From contig JAGHCW010000208.1 in NCBI GenBank assembly GCA_021160245.1, positions 1 to 10,631 of the forward strand: a stretch of DNA of 10,631 nucleotides, read 5' to 3'. The first letter of the stretch is position 1; each line of letters opens with the position of its first letter. The stretch comes from a bacterium (GTDB lineage: Bacteria > B130-G9). The notes below the pieces were generated by a model. It ran no database searches, had not been told where the DNA came from, and saw only the letters and a program-made list of their open reading frames with translations. Made by a program: the position numbers and the translations under genes. Shown here piece by piece: positions 1-6,006 of this stretch.

Positions 1-33
1 CACGCACCGAGACCGTGATTCGGGGAAGAGAAC

Positions 34-150
34 ATGGGCAATCGCGATGATGTTCTGACGCAGCCATTTTTAAGCGGCAAGCATCTTTGGCTAGGCGTCG
101 TCATCTTCTCATTCATCTTCATTCTCCTGCCACTGATCGCTGGCGTATAG
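34..150 (+). CDS. Predicted 38-residue single-pass membrane protein
   Basis: I do not recognise this protein. The reading frame starts with ATG after a purine-rich GGGGAAGAG at 22-30, a usable ribosome binding site, and an in-frame TGA at 16-18 rules out a longer upstream protein in this frame. About 17 polar residues (beginning MGNRDDVLTQ) are followed by an uninterrupted hydrophobic stretch of about 20 residues rich in Leu, Ile, Val and Phe that reaches the C-terminus, ending in LIAGV. This is the shape of a tail-anchored or single-pass membrane peptide. It converges on the radical SAM gene, with 178 bases between the stops. It could be the last gene of an operon lying to the left of the window. 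The small size means it could also be a chance frame. Confidence 0.42.
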   Translation: MGNRDDVLTQPFLSGKHLWLGVVIFSFIFILLPLIAGV

Positions 151-225
151 CCTCAAGGGCAGCTGGAGCGCGATCTGCTGCAGGCGTCGCCCCTTAGATA
201 GCGGCGCAGCTACCACACATTAACA

Positions 226-241
226 CCCGAATTCGTTCGGG
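226..241. terminator. Possible hairpin terminator between convergent genes
   Basis: CCCGAA and TTCGGG form a perfect six-base-pair stem around a four-base TTCG loop (CGAA read on the minus strand). It lies 75 bases after the small membrane ORF and about 88 bases after the radical SAM stop, so it could end either transcript. Neither side has a real T-run (the minus side continues TGTTAATG), so intrinsic termination would be weak. Confidence 0.3.
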
Positions 242-308
242 CGCCATGACCTGCTGAGGCGTTCGCTCCTCCCTCACCGGAATGCTCATTTCAGCTCGGG
301 GGATAGCC

Positions 309-326
309 TCGGAAAGCCCGTCCTAC
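309..326 (-). repeat. Copy 1 of a short 3'-end-associated intergenic repeat
   Basis: Read on the minus strand this is GTAGGACGGGCTTTCCGA, starting three bases after the TAA of the radical SAM gene. It matches 7360-7377 on the plus strand at 16 of 18 positions, and that copy also lies just after a stop codon (rnfC). The match suggests a dispersed intergenic element, although two copies are thin evidence. Confidence 0.45.
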
Positions 327-328
327 GC

Positions 329-1384
329 TCACAACAACGACTTGATCAGAAGCTTTGGGGAAAAGAGGATGTTGACCGTCTGGTAGCATGGGTGGAAGCA
401 CGTGCAGCGATTGGCGCGAATCTGCTGAATCTGCTTCCGAAAGGCGTCCGACGAGCGTATTTTGCTATAATCGTAATCGAAATCCCTGATGTTGGCAACG
501 GTCGGAAGAACCTCGCACGAAGCCACATCGCCTCGGGGATATAGAACCAGCGTCATCTTGCCGGCGAGGCATTTTGTTACGCGCTCGCCCTGCACGAGCC
601 TGGGCAGGATGTTAAAATAGGACGCCTGCACCGCCTTACTAACCTTCGCAAGCAGCGGAGCGTGCTCGTTCAACGAGGCGTAGCCTCTGGATCGATTCAG
701 AATGGCGTATGACTTCTCGATCACCTTTTCGATTCCATAGCTAGCCGGGAACTCCTGCCGCCAATCGGCAAAAGCGCCTCGTTCAAGATCGAGAATGTGA
801 AGGTCGGGGTCAATGCCCTCGACAAATTCGATCACCTCGTCCAGTACTTGAATATTTGCATCAGTTACGACGGTCTCTATCTTGAATGAGAGCCTGGGAT
901 GCTCCGACTTCAGCGCCTTGATCTCATCCGCAAGAGAGACGACCTTGTCGAACGTTCCGGGCACACCGCGCATCTCGTCGTGCAGCTTTCCGACAGCGTC
1001 CAACGAGAGAACAACCGAGATGCTCGAATCCGGACATGCTTTCAGTAGGCTCGGAATGGTCTTCAGCACCCTGTCCTTTGCGACGGCGTTCGTTGGGACG
1101 GTTATGTGCTTGACCCGGTTGTGGGTGGCGAAGACCGAAAGCACGTCCGGCAAGTCTTCTCGAAGAAACGGCTCGCCGCCAGAGATCATCAGCCAATCGA
1201 ATTGGGGAAGCGTTCGGCAGAATCTTTTCACCTCGTCAAGCGTTAGTTCTTCGTCAAGCCGCCGGTTGAGCTCTTTGAGGTTGAAGCAGAAGCTGCATCG
1301 GGCGTTGCACTTGAATGTCACGTGAAAGATGACCTGAAACAGGCTTCTAAAGGCGTATGTCCTCGCATAGGCGAAAAGTCCCAA
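329..1384 (-). CDS. Radical SAM protein with SPASM/twitch-like C-terminal cysteines
   Basis: This 351-residue protein belongs to the radical SAM superfamily, which uses a [4Fe-4S] cluster and S-adenosylmethionine to start radical chemistry. The cluster motif CxxxCxxC is at C26, C30 and C33, followed by the GGEP SAM-binding motif at 69-72. A second cysteine set (C272, C290, C327, C329, C333) resembles the auxiliary-cluster SPASM or twitch domain of COG0535-type enzymes. That domain is known mainly from peptide or protein modification and some small-molecule pathways. The start is TTG at 1384, chosen because an in-frame TGA lies three codons upstream and GGAG sits ten bases before it; there is no ATG near the N-terminus in frame. 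No substrate or partner is encoded next to it in the same direction, so the reaction stays unknown. It is divergent from the restriction gene. Confidence 0.9.
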   Translation of the reverse strand: MGLFAYARTYAFRSLFQVIFHVTFKCNARCSFCFNLKELNRRLDEELTLDEVKRFCRTLPQFDWLMISGGEPFLREDLPDVLSVFATHNRVKHITVPTNAVAKDRVLKTIPSLLKACPDSSISVVLSLDAVGKLHDEMRGVPGTFDKVVSLADEIKALKSEHPRLSFKIETVVTDANIQVLDEVIEFVEGIDPDLHILDLERGAFADWRQEFPASYGIEKVIEKSYAILNRSRGYASLNEHAPLLAKVSKAVQASYFNILPRLVQGERVTKCLAGKMTLVLYPRGDVASCEVLPTVANIRDFDYDYSKIRSSDAFRKQIQQIRANRCTCFHPCYQTVNILFSPKLLIKSLL

Positions 1385-1591
1385 TAGCTGTCATCTCCGC
1401 TGTTTTAAGTTGACCCCGGATGTGATCATCACGCAGAAGGCAATCCAGCCTAGCCCAAATTCCCTCTCATAATCTGCATACCCACCGTCGAATCGTCAAG
1501 CCCCGATGACAAGGATATGGCGTCACTCTAAGCAAACCCAACTCCGATCATCTGCTTGACCCGGGAACGCTGATTGCATAATATCCAGCCT
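1385..1591. promoter_or_regulatory. Divergent intergenic region
   Basis: This region separates the minus-strand radical SAM gene from the plus-strand restriction gene and should hold both promoters. The plus-strand promoter is clear at 1556-1584 and is entered separately. For the minus strand, a TTGACG box at 1494-1499 is the best -35 candidate, but I see only a poor -10 near it. TTGACCC followed by G-rich sequence occurs twice, at about 1410 and 1556. I see no RNA gene or hairpin of note. Confidence 0.5.
1556..1584 (+). promoter_or_regulatory. Predicted sigma-70 promoter of the restriction gene
   Basis: TTGACC at 1556-1561 and TAATAT at 1579-1584 are separated by 17 bases, the ideal sigma-70 spacing. 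Transcription would start about seven bases past the -10 box, around 1591, which is next to the ATG at 1592. This predicts a leaderless or nearly leaderless mRNA and fits the absence of a ribosome binding site before that ATG. Confidence 0.5.
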
Positions 1592-4459
1592 ATGAAGCAC
1601 GCACCTGATACCATTAAGCGACTTATCGAAACATTCGGCGAGAATATCGACTCCTACCGATCTGGTTCCTATAACGAGGCGCGGGTTCGCGTCGAGTTCA
1701 TCGACCCGATGTTCAAGGCGCTGGGATGGGATGTGAGCAACGAGGCGGGCTATGCCGAGGCGTTCAAGGATGTCATCCACGAGGACGCCATCAAGGTTGG
1801 CGGCGCGACGAAGGCTCCGGACTACTGCTTTCGCATCGGCGGCACGCGGAAATTCTTCGTTGAGGCAAAGAAACCTGCCGTCAACATCCGAACCGATCCG
1901 ACGCCAGCGTATCAGCTCCGCCGTTACGCATGGTCGGCCAAGCTGCCGCTGAGCATCCTGACCGATTTCGAGGAGTTCGCGGTCTATGACTGCAGGATGC
2001 GGCCTGTGCAGCATGATAAGGCCTCGATGGGACGGATACTCTACATCAAATACACGGATTACATCGACCGTTGGGACGAAATTGCGAGCGTCTTCTCGAA
2101 AGAGGCGATCCTCAAAGGCTCGTTCGACAAATATGCCGAATCGACCCGACGCAAGCGAGGCACGGCTGAGGTTGACGCCTCGTTCCTCGCCGAGATCGAA
2201 TCCTGGCGCGATGAGCTGGCCCGAAACATCGCCCGGCGCAACAGAGACCTCGGCGTCCGGGAGATGAACCAGGCCGTCCAGCGGACAGTTGACCGCATCC
2301 TGTTCTTGCGGATGTGCGAGGACCGAGGCGTCGAGAAATATGGGCGGCTTCAGGCGCTGCTCAACGGCGAGAACGTCTATGGGCTGCTGGGCGAGCTCTT
2401 CAATCAGGCGGACGACAAGTACAATTCGGGCCTATTCCATTTCAAGAGCGAGCGCGGCCGTGAAGGTTGCGACGCGTGGACGCTGGAACTCGCCATCGAC
2501 GACAAGGTGCTCAAGGGCATCATCAAGCGGCTCTATTATCCCGAATGCCCATTCGAGTTCTCCGTCTTACCCGCCGACATTCTCGGCCACATCTACGAGC
2601 AGTTCCTGGGCAAGGTCATCCGGCTCACGAAAGGCCATCAGGCGAAGGTCGAGGAAAAACCCGAGGTCAGAAAGGCCGGCGGCGTCTATTACACGCCAAC
2701 ATATATAGTCGATTACATCGTCGAGAACACAGTTGGCAAGCTCTGTAAAAAGAGCACGCCAAAGAAGGTCGCCAAACTGCGGATACTCGACCCGGCTTGC
2801 GGCTCTGGCTCGTTCCTTCTGGGCGCGTATCAGTTCCTGCTTGATTGGCACTTGAAATGGTATCTCGATCACGACCCCGAAAAGCACGCAAGAGGCAAGA
2901 AGCCCGCTGTCTATCAGAGCCGAGGCGGCTGGACGCTCACGACATCAATTCGCAAGGAGATTCTCCTAAACAACATCTACGGCGTTGACATCGACGCTCA
3001 GGCCGTTGAAGTAACAAAACTCTCGCTGCTCCTGAAGGTCCTAGAGGGACAGACCGCCGAGGGAATCAGGCAGCAACTCGCGCTCTTCCGAGAACGCGCC
3101 TTGCCCGACCTCGCCTCGAACATCAAATGCGGCAACAGCCTCATCGGCCCCGACTTCTACGACGGCAAGCAGACCTCCCTATTCGGCGAGGACGACCTCT
3201 ACCGCATCAACGCCTTCGATTGGAACAACGAGTTCCCGGAGATTATGGAGCGAGGCGGATTTGACGCGGTTATTGGGAATCCGCCGTATGGATCGTCACT
3301 GTCCGCTATTGAAAGGGACTATTTCCGAACACGGTTCGAGAAAACAGCACGGTCGTCTGATAGCTACGAACTTTTTCTTGGGAAGGCGATGATGCTTCTG
3401 GGTTCCGGAGGCCGCCTTTCAATGATTATCCCATCCTCTTGGCTAACCGGCGACAGGTTCTCCTGGTCACGGCGGACGCTTCTCACATCTCTTGACCCTG
3501 TGGCGGCATATGCCCTTCCATTCGACGTTTTCAAGGACGCTTACATAGATACGGCAATTGTCGTTCTAGCCCGATCTTCTGGTATTGATACGTGTCTTCT
3601 CCATTATTTCCCCAAGAAGGAGAAATTATCCGAGATTCCTCAGGGAATAGGTGTAGCCGTGCCTATCGACAATGTCCTGCGCGATCCAACCAACCGGCTG
3701 ACAGTCCTTCTCTCCATTGAGCTAGAACCGATTCTTAGCAAGGTGAATACGGCTGGCACTGCATTGGGCCAAATCTACCGGGTCCAACGCGGTGTGCAAC
3801 CATACAGCAGAAAGAAACACTCGGAGAGGCAGATTTCTGAGCGTTTTCTGCACGCAGACACGAAGCTGTCGGACGACTACTTGCCTGAATTGCAGGGATG
3901 CGAGCTTTCGCGCTACACCATTGCTGCCGAAAGATGCTCCTACATACGATTTTGCGACGATATTGCATCGAGTCGATCCATCGCCATCTTTAGCAACAGG
4001 CGGATTGTATTGCGACGGCTTCTGACGAGAAAGTTTCGTCTTCAGGCCTCTATGACGGCGGAAACGATGATAACAACAGACAATGTTCTAAACTTGGTCC
4101 CGACAGCTCCAGGATCATCCGTCGCTTTTGTCCTTGGAGTGCTTAACTCGAAATTGACCTCTTGGTTGTATGTCAACACATCTGCGACTGCTCAGAAAGA
4201 CGATTTTCCACAAGTTTATATCTCGGCGCTTCGACATTTGCGGATACCCGATTCTGACAGGGCCCATCACGATCGGATGGTTGAGTTGGTTGAGCGGATG
4301 TTGGAGTTGCACAAACGGCTTCAGGTGGTGCGGACGGAGCAGGACAAGACGCTCTTGCGACGGCAGATTGCCGCGACAGACGGCGAGATCGACCGGCTGG
4401 TCTATGAGCTGTATGGGCTGACTGAGGCGGAGATTAGGATTGTGGAGGGGAGCGGCTAA
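1592..4459 (+). CDS. Type IIG restriction endonuclease / adenine-specific DNA methyltransferase fusion (Eco57I-like)
   Basis: This single 955-residue protein should both cut and methylate DNA, as Type IIG enzymes do. The N-terminal part carries a PD-(D/E)xK nuclease core, with PD at 76-77 and EAK at 91-93. A helical linker leads to a gamma-type N6-adenine methyltransferase, with SAM-binding motif DPACGSG at about 400-406 and catalytic NPPY at 563-566. The remaining 390 or so residues hold the target-recognition region and end in a helical segment with RLVYELYGL, typical of the family's C-terminus. The length is normal and no frame is broken, so it looks functional. I chose ATG at 1592 over TTG at 1574 because the TTG lies inside the likely promoter. 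No separate methylase or specificity gene is needed or present. GC content drops in the recognition region (about 3290-4250) compared with the nuclease and methylase parts. Confidence 0.93.
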   Translation: MKHAPDTIKRLIETFGENIDSYRSGSYNEARVRVEFIDPMFKALGWDVSNEAGYAEAFKDVIHEDAIKVGGATKAPDYCFRIGGTRKFFVEAKKPAVNIRTDPTPAYQLRRYAWSAKLPLSILTDFEEFAVYDCRMRPVQHDKASMGRILYIKYTDYIDRWDEIASVFSKEAILKGSFDKYAESTRRKRGTAEVDASFLAEIESWRDELARNIARRNRDLGVREMNQAVQRTVDRILFLRMCEDRGVEKYGRLQALLNGENVYGLLGELFNQADDKYNSGLFHFKSERGREGCDAWTLELAIDDKVLKGIIKRLYYPECPFEFSVLPADILGHIYEQFLGKVIRLTKGHQAKVEEKPEVRKAGGVYYTPTYIVDYIVENTVGKLCKKSTPKKVAKLRILDPACGSGSFLLGAYQFLLDWHLKWYLDHDPEKHARGKKPAVYQSRGGWTLTTSIRKEILLNNIYGVDIDAQAVEVTKLSLLLKVLEGQTAEGIRQQLALFRERALPDLASNIKCGNSLIGPDFYDGKQTSLFGEDDLYRINAFDWNNEFPEIMERGGFDAVIGNPPYGSSLSAIERDYFRTRFEKTARSSDSYELFLGKAMMLLGSGGRLSMIIPSSWLTGDRFSWSRRTLLTSLDPVAAYALPFDVFKDAYIDTAIVVLARSSGIDTCLLHYFPKKEKLSEIPQGIGVAVPIDNVLRDPTNRLTVLLSIELEPILSKVNTAGTALGQIYRVQRGVQPYSRKKHSERQISERFLHADTKLSDDYLPELQGCELSRYTIAAERCSYIRFCDDIASSRSIAIFSNRRIVLRRLLTRKFRLQASMTAETMITTDNVLNLVPTAPGSSVAFVLGVLNSKLTSWLYVNTSATAQKDDFPQVYISALRHLRIPDSDRAHHDRMVELVERMLELHKRLQVVRTEQDKTLLRRQIAATDGEIDRLVYELYGLTEAEIRIVEGSG
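4361..4445 (+). repeat. Upstream copy of an 85-bp imperfect direct repeat (3' end of the restriction gene)
   Basis: This stretch encodes the restriction enzyme's last residues (RQIAATDGEIDRLVYELYGL and a few beyond). It aligns without gaps to 5206-5290, and I count 74 of 85 identical bases, rising to 51 of 55 in the last 55 bases. The match stops 11 bases before the end of the stop codon of the restriction gene. Confidence 0.85.
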
Positions 4460-4463
4460 GATC

Positions 4464-5252
4464 ATGCGACAGGGCGTAGGGTGGCTTAACAGGCTAATTC
4501 GACACATTACGCGAGACGTCTGTCTGAAGCTTGGAGGACTTCCTCTGGCGCGACGGGCCAACGCGTTTTTTCAGCGCAGGTGTTTTCTTAGATACGCTTG
4601 TAAGGACAGACTCCTACTTGGCCTCATAGGATCTATCGCAGTATTTTGGATTGCTCAGGCTGCTCTCCCCTGGGGAGAATATCCGACTTGGAGGGGGATC
4701 GTTTTCGTCCCGGCCTTCACAGTAGGGATTCTCGTCACGGTTGTGCTAGTTATCAGGGAACGTTGGAAGAGCATCAGGGACATGTGCAATGCGGGCAGGA
4801 ATCTCTATGAAATGGATCTTACCCTGGAGAAGTTGATGTGTTCGTTAGCCGGCCTTGCAGGCACAAATGCGAAGCCCAGATCATGCAAAGCATTGAATCA
4901 GTTCACATTGCTGGTGGCCAGATACGAAGCACATGTAGTATATATTCAATCTCTACTGCAGGACATTATGTCTATGCGTCAGAAGCGCGAGGAGATATCC
5001 GGTTTGGTTGCCGCATGGTTTGATATGCTTCATTTGCGCACGCAATTGTCTTTGCTAGTATTGGAGGGGCGGTACAAGGTCCAGGAGCCAAAACTGCAAG
5101 GGCTACTTGATTTAGCAAAGAAATGCAGACAAACGGCGCGATTGTTTGCAGATACAATCCGGGATGGTAAAATGATTATCAGAACGGGCAAGACAAAACA
5201 GAAGACGGCAGATCCCCGCGACGGACGACTAGCCCGACCGGCTGGTCTATGA
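4464..5252 (+). CDS. Unrecognised two-transmembrane protein with a helical cytoplasmic domain
   Basis: I do not recognise this 262-residue protein. A basic N-terminal stretch is followed by two hydrophobic segments at about residues 50-70 (LLLGLIGSIAVFWIAQAALP) and 78-97 (GIVFVPAFTVGILVTVVLVI). After these come about 150 mostly helical, mixed-charge residues with several cysteines and a basic tail. The positive residues predict the large C-terminal domain on the cytoplasmic side. ATG at 4464 is preferred to the TTG at 4440 that overlaps the restriction gene, because GGAGGGGAG at 4444-4452 is a strong ribosome binding site for it. It starts four bases after the restriction stop, so the two are probably co-transcribed. 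Local GC is low (23 of 60 bases at 4921-4980). The last 15 or so codons are derived, in another frame, from the repeated 3' end of the restriction gene. A membrane-acting defence accessory is possible from context only. Confidence 0.72.
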   Translation: MRQGVGWLNRLIRHITRDVCLKLGGLPLARRANAFFQRRCFLRYACKDRLLLGLIGSIAVFWIAQAALPWGEYPTWRGIVFVPAFTVGILVTVVLVIRERWKSIRDMCNAGRNLYEMDLTLEKLMCSLAGLAGTNAKPRSCKALNQFTLLVARYEAHVVYIQSLLQDIMSMRQKREEISGLVAAWFDMLHLRTQLSLLVLEGRYKVQEPKLQGLLDLAKKCRQTARLFADTIRDGKMIIRTGKTKQKTADPRDGRLARPAGL

Positions 5253-5292
5253 TCTGTATGGGTTGAATGAGGCGGAGATTCGGATTGTGGAT
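5206..5292 (+). pseudogene. Decayed second copy of the restriction gene's 3' end
   Basis: In the frame of the restriction gene this copy reads RQIPATDD, a TAG stop, then PDRLVYDLYGLNEAEIRIVD. It is clearly the same C-terminal segment as at 4361-4445 but broken by the stop and cut off from any upstream part. It forms the 3' end of the two-transmembrane gene in a different frame and runs on past that gene's TGA. It may be left from a related restriction gene that once ended here, or from a duplication made when the membrane gene arrived. Four of the last 55 bases differ, so it is not a fresh copy. Confidence 0.8.
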
Positions 5293-5301
5293 TGCGGATT
5301 G
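5281..5301 (+). repeat. Three tandem 7-bp units at the end of the restriction remnant
   Basis: The sequence is CGGATTG, TGGATTG, CGGATTG, followed by A. If one unit is removed, the remnant frame reads R-I-V-D and then TGA, close to where the intact enzyme stops. The extra unit therefore probably arose by slippage after the copy lost function. Confidence 0.65.
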
Positions 5302-5358
5302 AAGCCCGCGCGTGCTTTGTGGGACGAGGTGGGTTTTGCTTTCGGCCACCTATCCGCC

Positions 5359-5398
5359 AAAATCTTACGGGGGGCCGTTATTGGTCCGGCGCCGTAAG
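5359..5398 (-). terminator. Predicted Rho-independent terminator of hicBA
   Basis: On the minus strand CTTACGG (5398-5392) pairs with CCGTAAG (5370-5364), and inside it GCCG (5390-5387) pairs with CGGC (5377-5374). This gives about 11 base pairs broken by a small internal loop. ATTTT (5363-5359) follows directly. The hairpin includes the last codons and stop of hicA, which is common for compact toxin operons. The T-run is short, so efficiency is uncertain. Confidence 0.45.
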
Positions 5399-5563
5399 CG
5401 CTTGGCAGATTTTCCTCGCGAGTTTCTCAGGAATCTCAGTATGACGCGGCACGGCCTCCACATGGCCGGTTTGAGGATTACACCACAGGGAATGCGATCG
5501 GCCTTCCCGCTTCAGATAGCAGCCGTGACGTCTGAGACGTCTGAGTAAGGCGCTACGCTTCAT
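5378..5563 (-). CDS. hicA: HicA-family mRNA interferase toxin
   Basis: This 61-residue protein matches the HicA toxin family, small double-stranded-RNA-binding-fold ribonucleases that cleave mRNA when free of their antitoxin. The N-terminal helix KRSALLRRLRRHGCYLKREG is followed by the catalytic histidine in the segment GRSHSLW, then VPRHTEIPEKLARKI, matching the family's conserved VPxH...I..G/A...I pattern. The length is typical. It overlaps the antitoxin gene by one base (TAATG), so translation is likely coupled and hicB is made first. A 9-bp tandem repeat near its 5' end encodes LRR twice. Nothing suggests it is broken. Confidence 0.88.
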   Translation of the reverse strand: MKRSALLRRLRRHGCYLKREGRSHSLWCNPQTGHVEAVPRHTEIPEKLARKICQALTAPDQ

Positions 5564-5775
5564 TATATGCTGACAACAGCCCGCTCTGCGTCTTCTGGCA
5601 CGCCTCGAAGCGCATCTTCCCGTCGGTCTTCAAGGATGAGGGCGATTGCCTCGGACAAACTCTTGAGGCACTGCTCCTTCGTGCGGCCTTGACCGTTGGC
5701 GCCGGGGACTTCAGGGCTATAGGCTATGAACCAGCCTTCATCCTGCTCAATAATAGCTGTGAACTCATTGTGCAT
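5563..5775 (-). CDS. hicB: HicB-family antitoxin (short form)
   Basis: This 70-residue protein is the partner antitoxin of the HicA gene just downstream. It shows the partial RNase H-like HicB fold: FTAIIEQDEGWFIAYSPEVPG, then a G-x-T-xx-ECLxxL-like segment (GQGRTKEQCLKSLSEAIALI), which in the family folds over the toxin's active site. It has no C-terminal helix-turn-helix or ribbon-helix-helix, so direct repression of its own promoter is less certain than in long HicB proteins. GGAGAG six bases before the ATG at 5775 is a good ribosome binding site. The antitoxin-first order is common for short-form HicBA pairs. Confidence 0.88.
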   Translation of the reverse strand: MHNEFTAIIEQDEGWFIAYSPEVPGANGQGRTKEQCLKSLSEAIALILEDRREDALRGVPEDAERAVVSI

Positions 5776-5794
5776 CGAACGCTCTCCAAATCAT
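5765..5794 (-). other. Possible 9-codon leader ORF overlapping the hicB start
   Basis: A strong GGAGGT (5807-5802) lies seven bases before an ATG at 5794. That frame reads MIWRAFDAQ and stops at TGA (5767-5765), eight bases inside hicB. The arrangement could couple hicB translation to the leader or modulate it. It may equally be chance. Confidence 0.3.
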
Positions 5795-5815
5795 CTCGAT
5801 TACCTCCTGGACATA

Positions 5816-5845
5816 AATATAGCAGAGCATGGACGCCAACCGCAA
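5816..5845 (-). promoter_or_regulatory. Predicted promoter of hicBA
   Basis: On the minus strand TTGCGG (5845-5840) is followed after 18 bases by TATATT (5821-5816). The -10 box is good and the -35 box matches only in its first half. Transcription would begin near 5809, right at the GGAGGT before the 9-codon leader. Confidence 0.35.
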
Positions 5846-5906
5846 CCGTTCAGCGTAATCGCGGGCGTGATAATGGCCGGTTATCTGAATCGTCATCGAA
5901 ACATCT

Positions 5907-5935
5907 TTGACTTGAGAGTCGCTGCGCCCTATATT
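5907..5935 (+). promoter_or_regulatory. Predicted sigma-70 promoter of rnfC
   Basis: TTGACT at 5907-5912 and TATATT at 5930-5935 are exactly 17 bases apart, five of six matches to consensus in each box. Transcription from about 5942 would give a leader of about 65 bases before rnfC. The inverted repeat GACT-TGAG-AGTC (5909-5920) overlaps the -35 and spacer and could be an operator half, but it is short. Confidence 0.6.
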
Positions 5936-6006
5936 TCACCACAATTGAAGGAATATGGCTTAGCGTCTGCTATTTTCAATCTTCACTTAAGGATAGACAC
6001 AGAGCG

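Larger units (their letters stand above)
151..328. other. Intergenic gap between convergent genes
   Basis: I see no gene in this stretch. It holds a short perfect hairpin (226-241) and, on the minus strand three bases past the radical SAM stop, an 18-base element (309-326) that recurs after the rnfC stop. The rest looks like ordinary non-coding sequence between two convergent genes. Confidence 0.6.

Noticed and set aside
34-150. Idea that the small ORF is a peptide precursor for the radical SAM enzyme
   Set aside because: It is on the opposite strand and has a membrane helix to its very end, with no core-peptide-like region.
882-1325. Plus-strand open frame of 147 codons opposite the radical SAM gene
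   Set aside because: It is antisense to the conserved cluster-binding region and is rich in Ser and Arg, as expected of a shadow frame.
2289-2708. Plus-strand frame of 139 codons inside the restriction gene
   Set aside because: Its Ser/Arg-rich composition is typical of a shifted frame, and it is fully contained in the intact enzyme gene.
4440-4463. TTG start for the two-transmembrane gene, overlapping the restriction gene by 20 bases
   Set aside because: The ATG at 4464 has the GGAGGGGAG site at the right distance, while nothing suitable precedes the TTG.
4115-4561. Minus-strand open frame of 148 codons opposite the restriction gene's 3' end
   Set aside because: It lies antisense to a well supported coding region, has no recognisable motif and spans the junction of two plus-strand genes.
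4361-5290. Idea that the repeats are ends of an insertion sequence or integron
   Set aside because: They are direct copies of coding sequence, with no transposase, integrase, terminal inverted repeats or target-site duplication in view.
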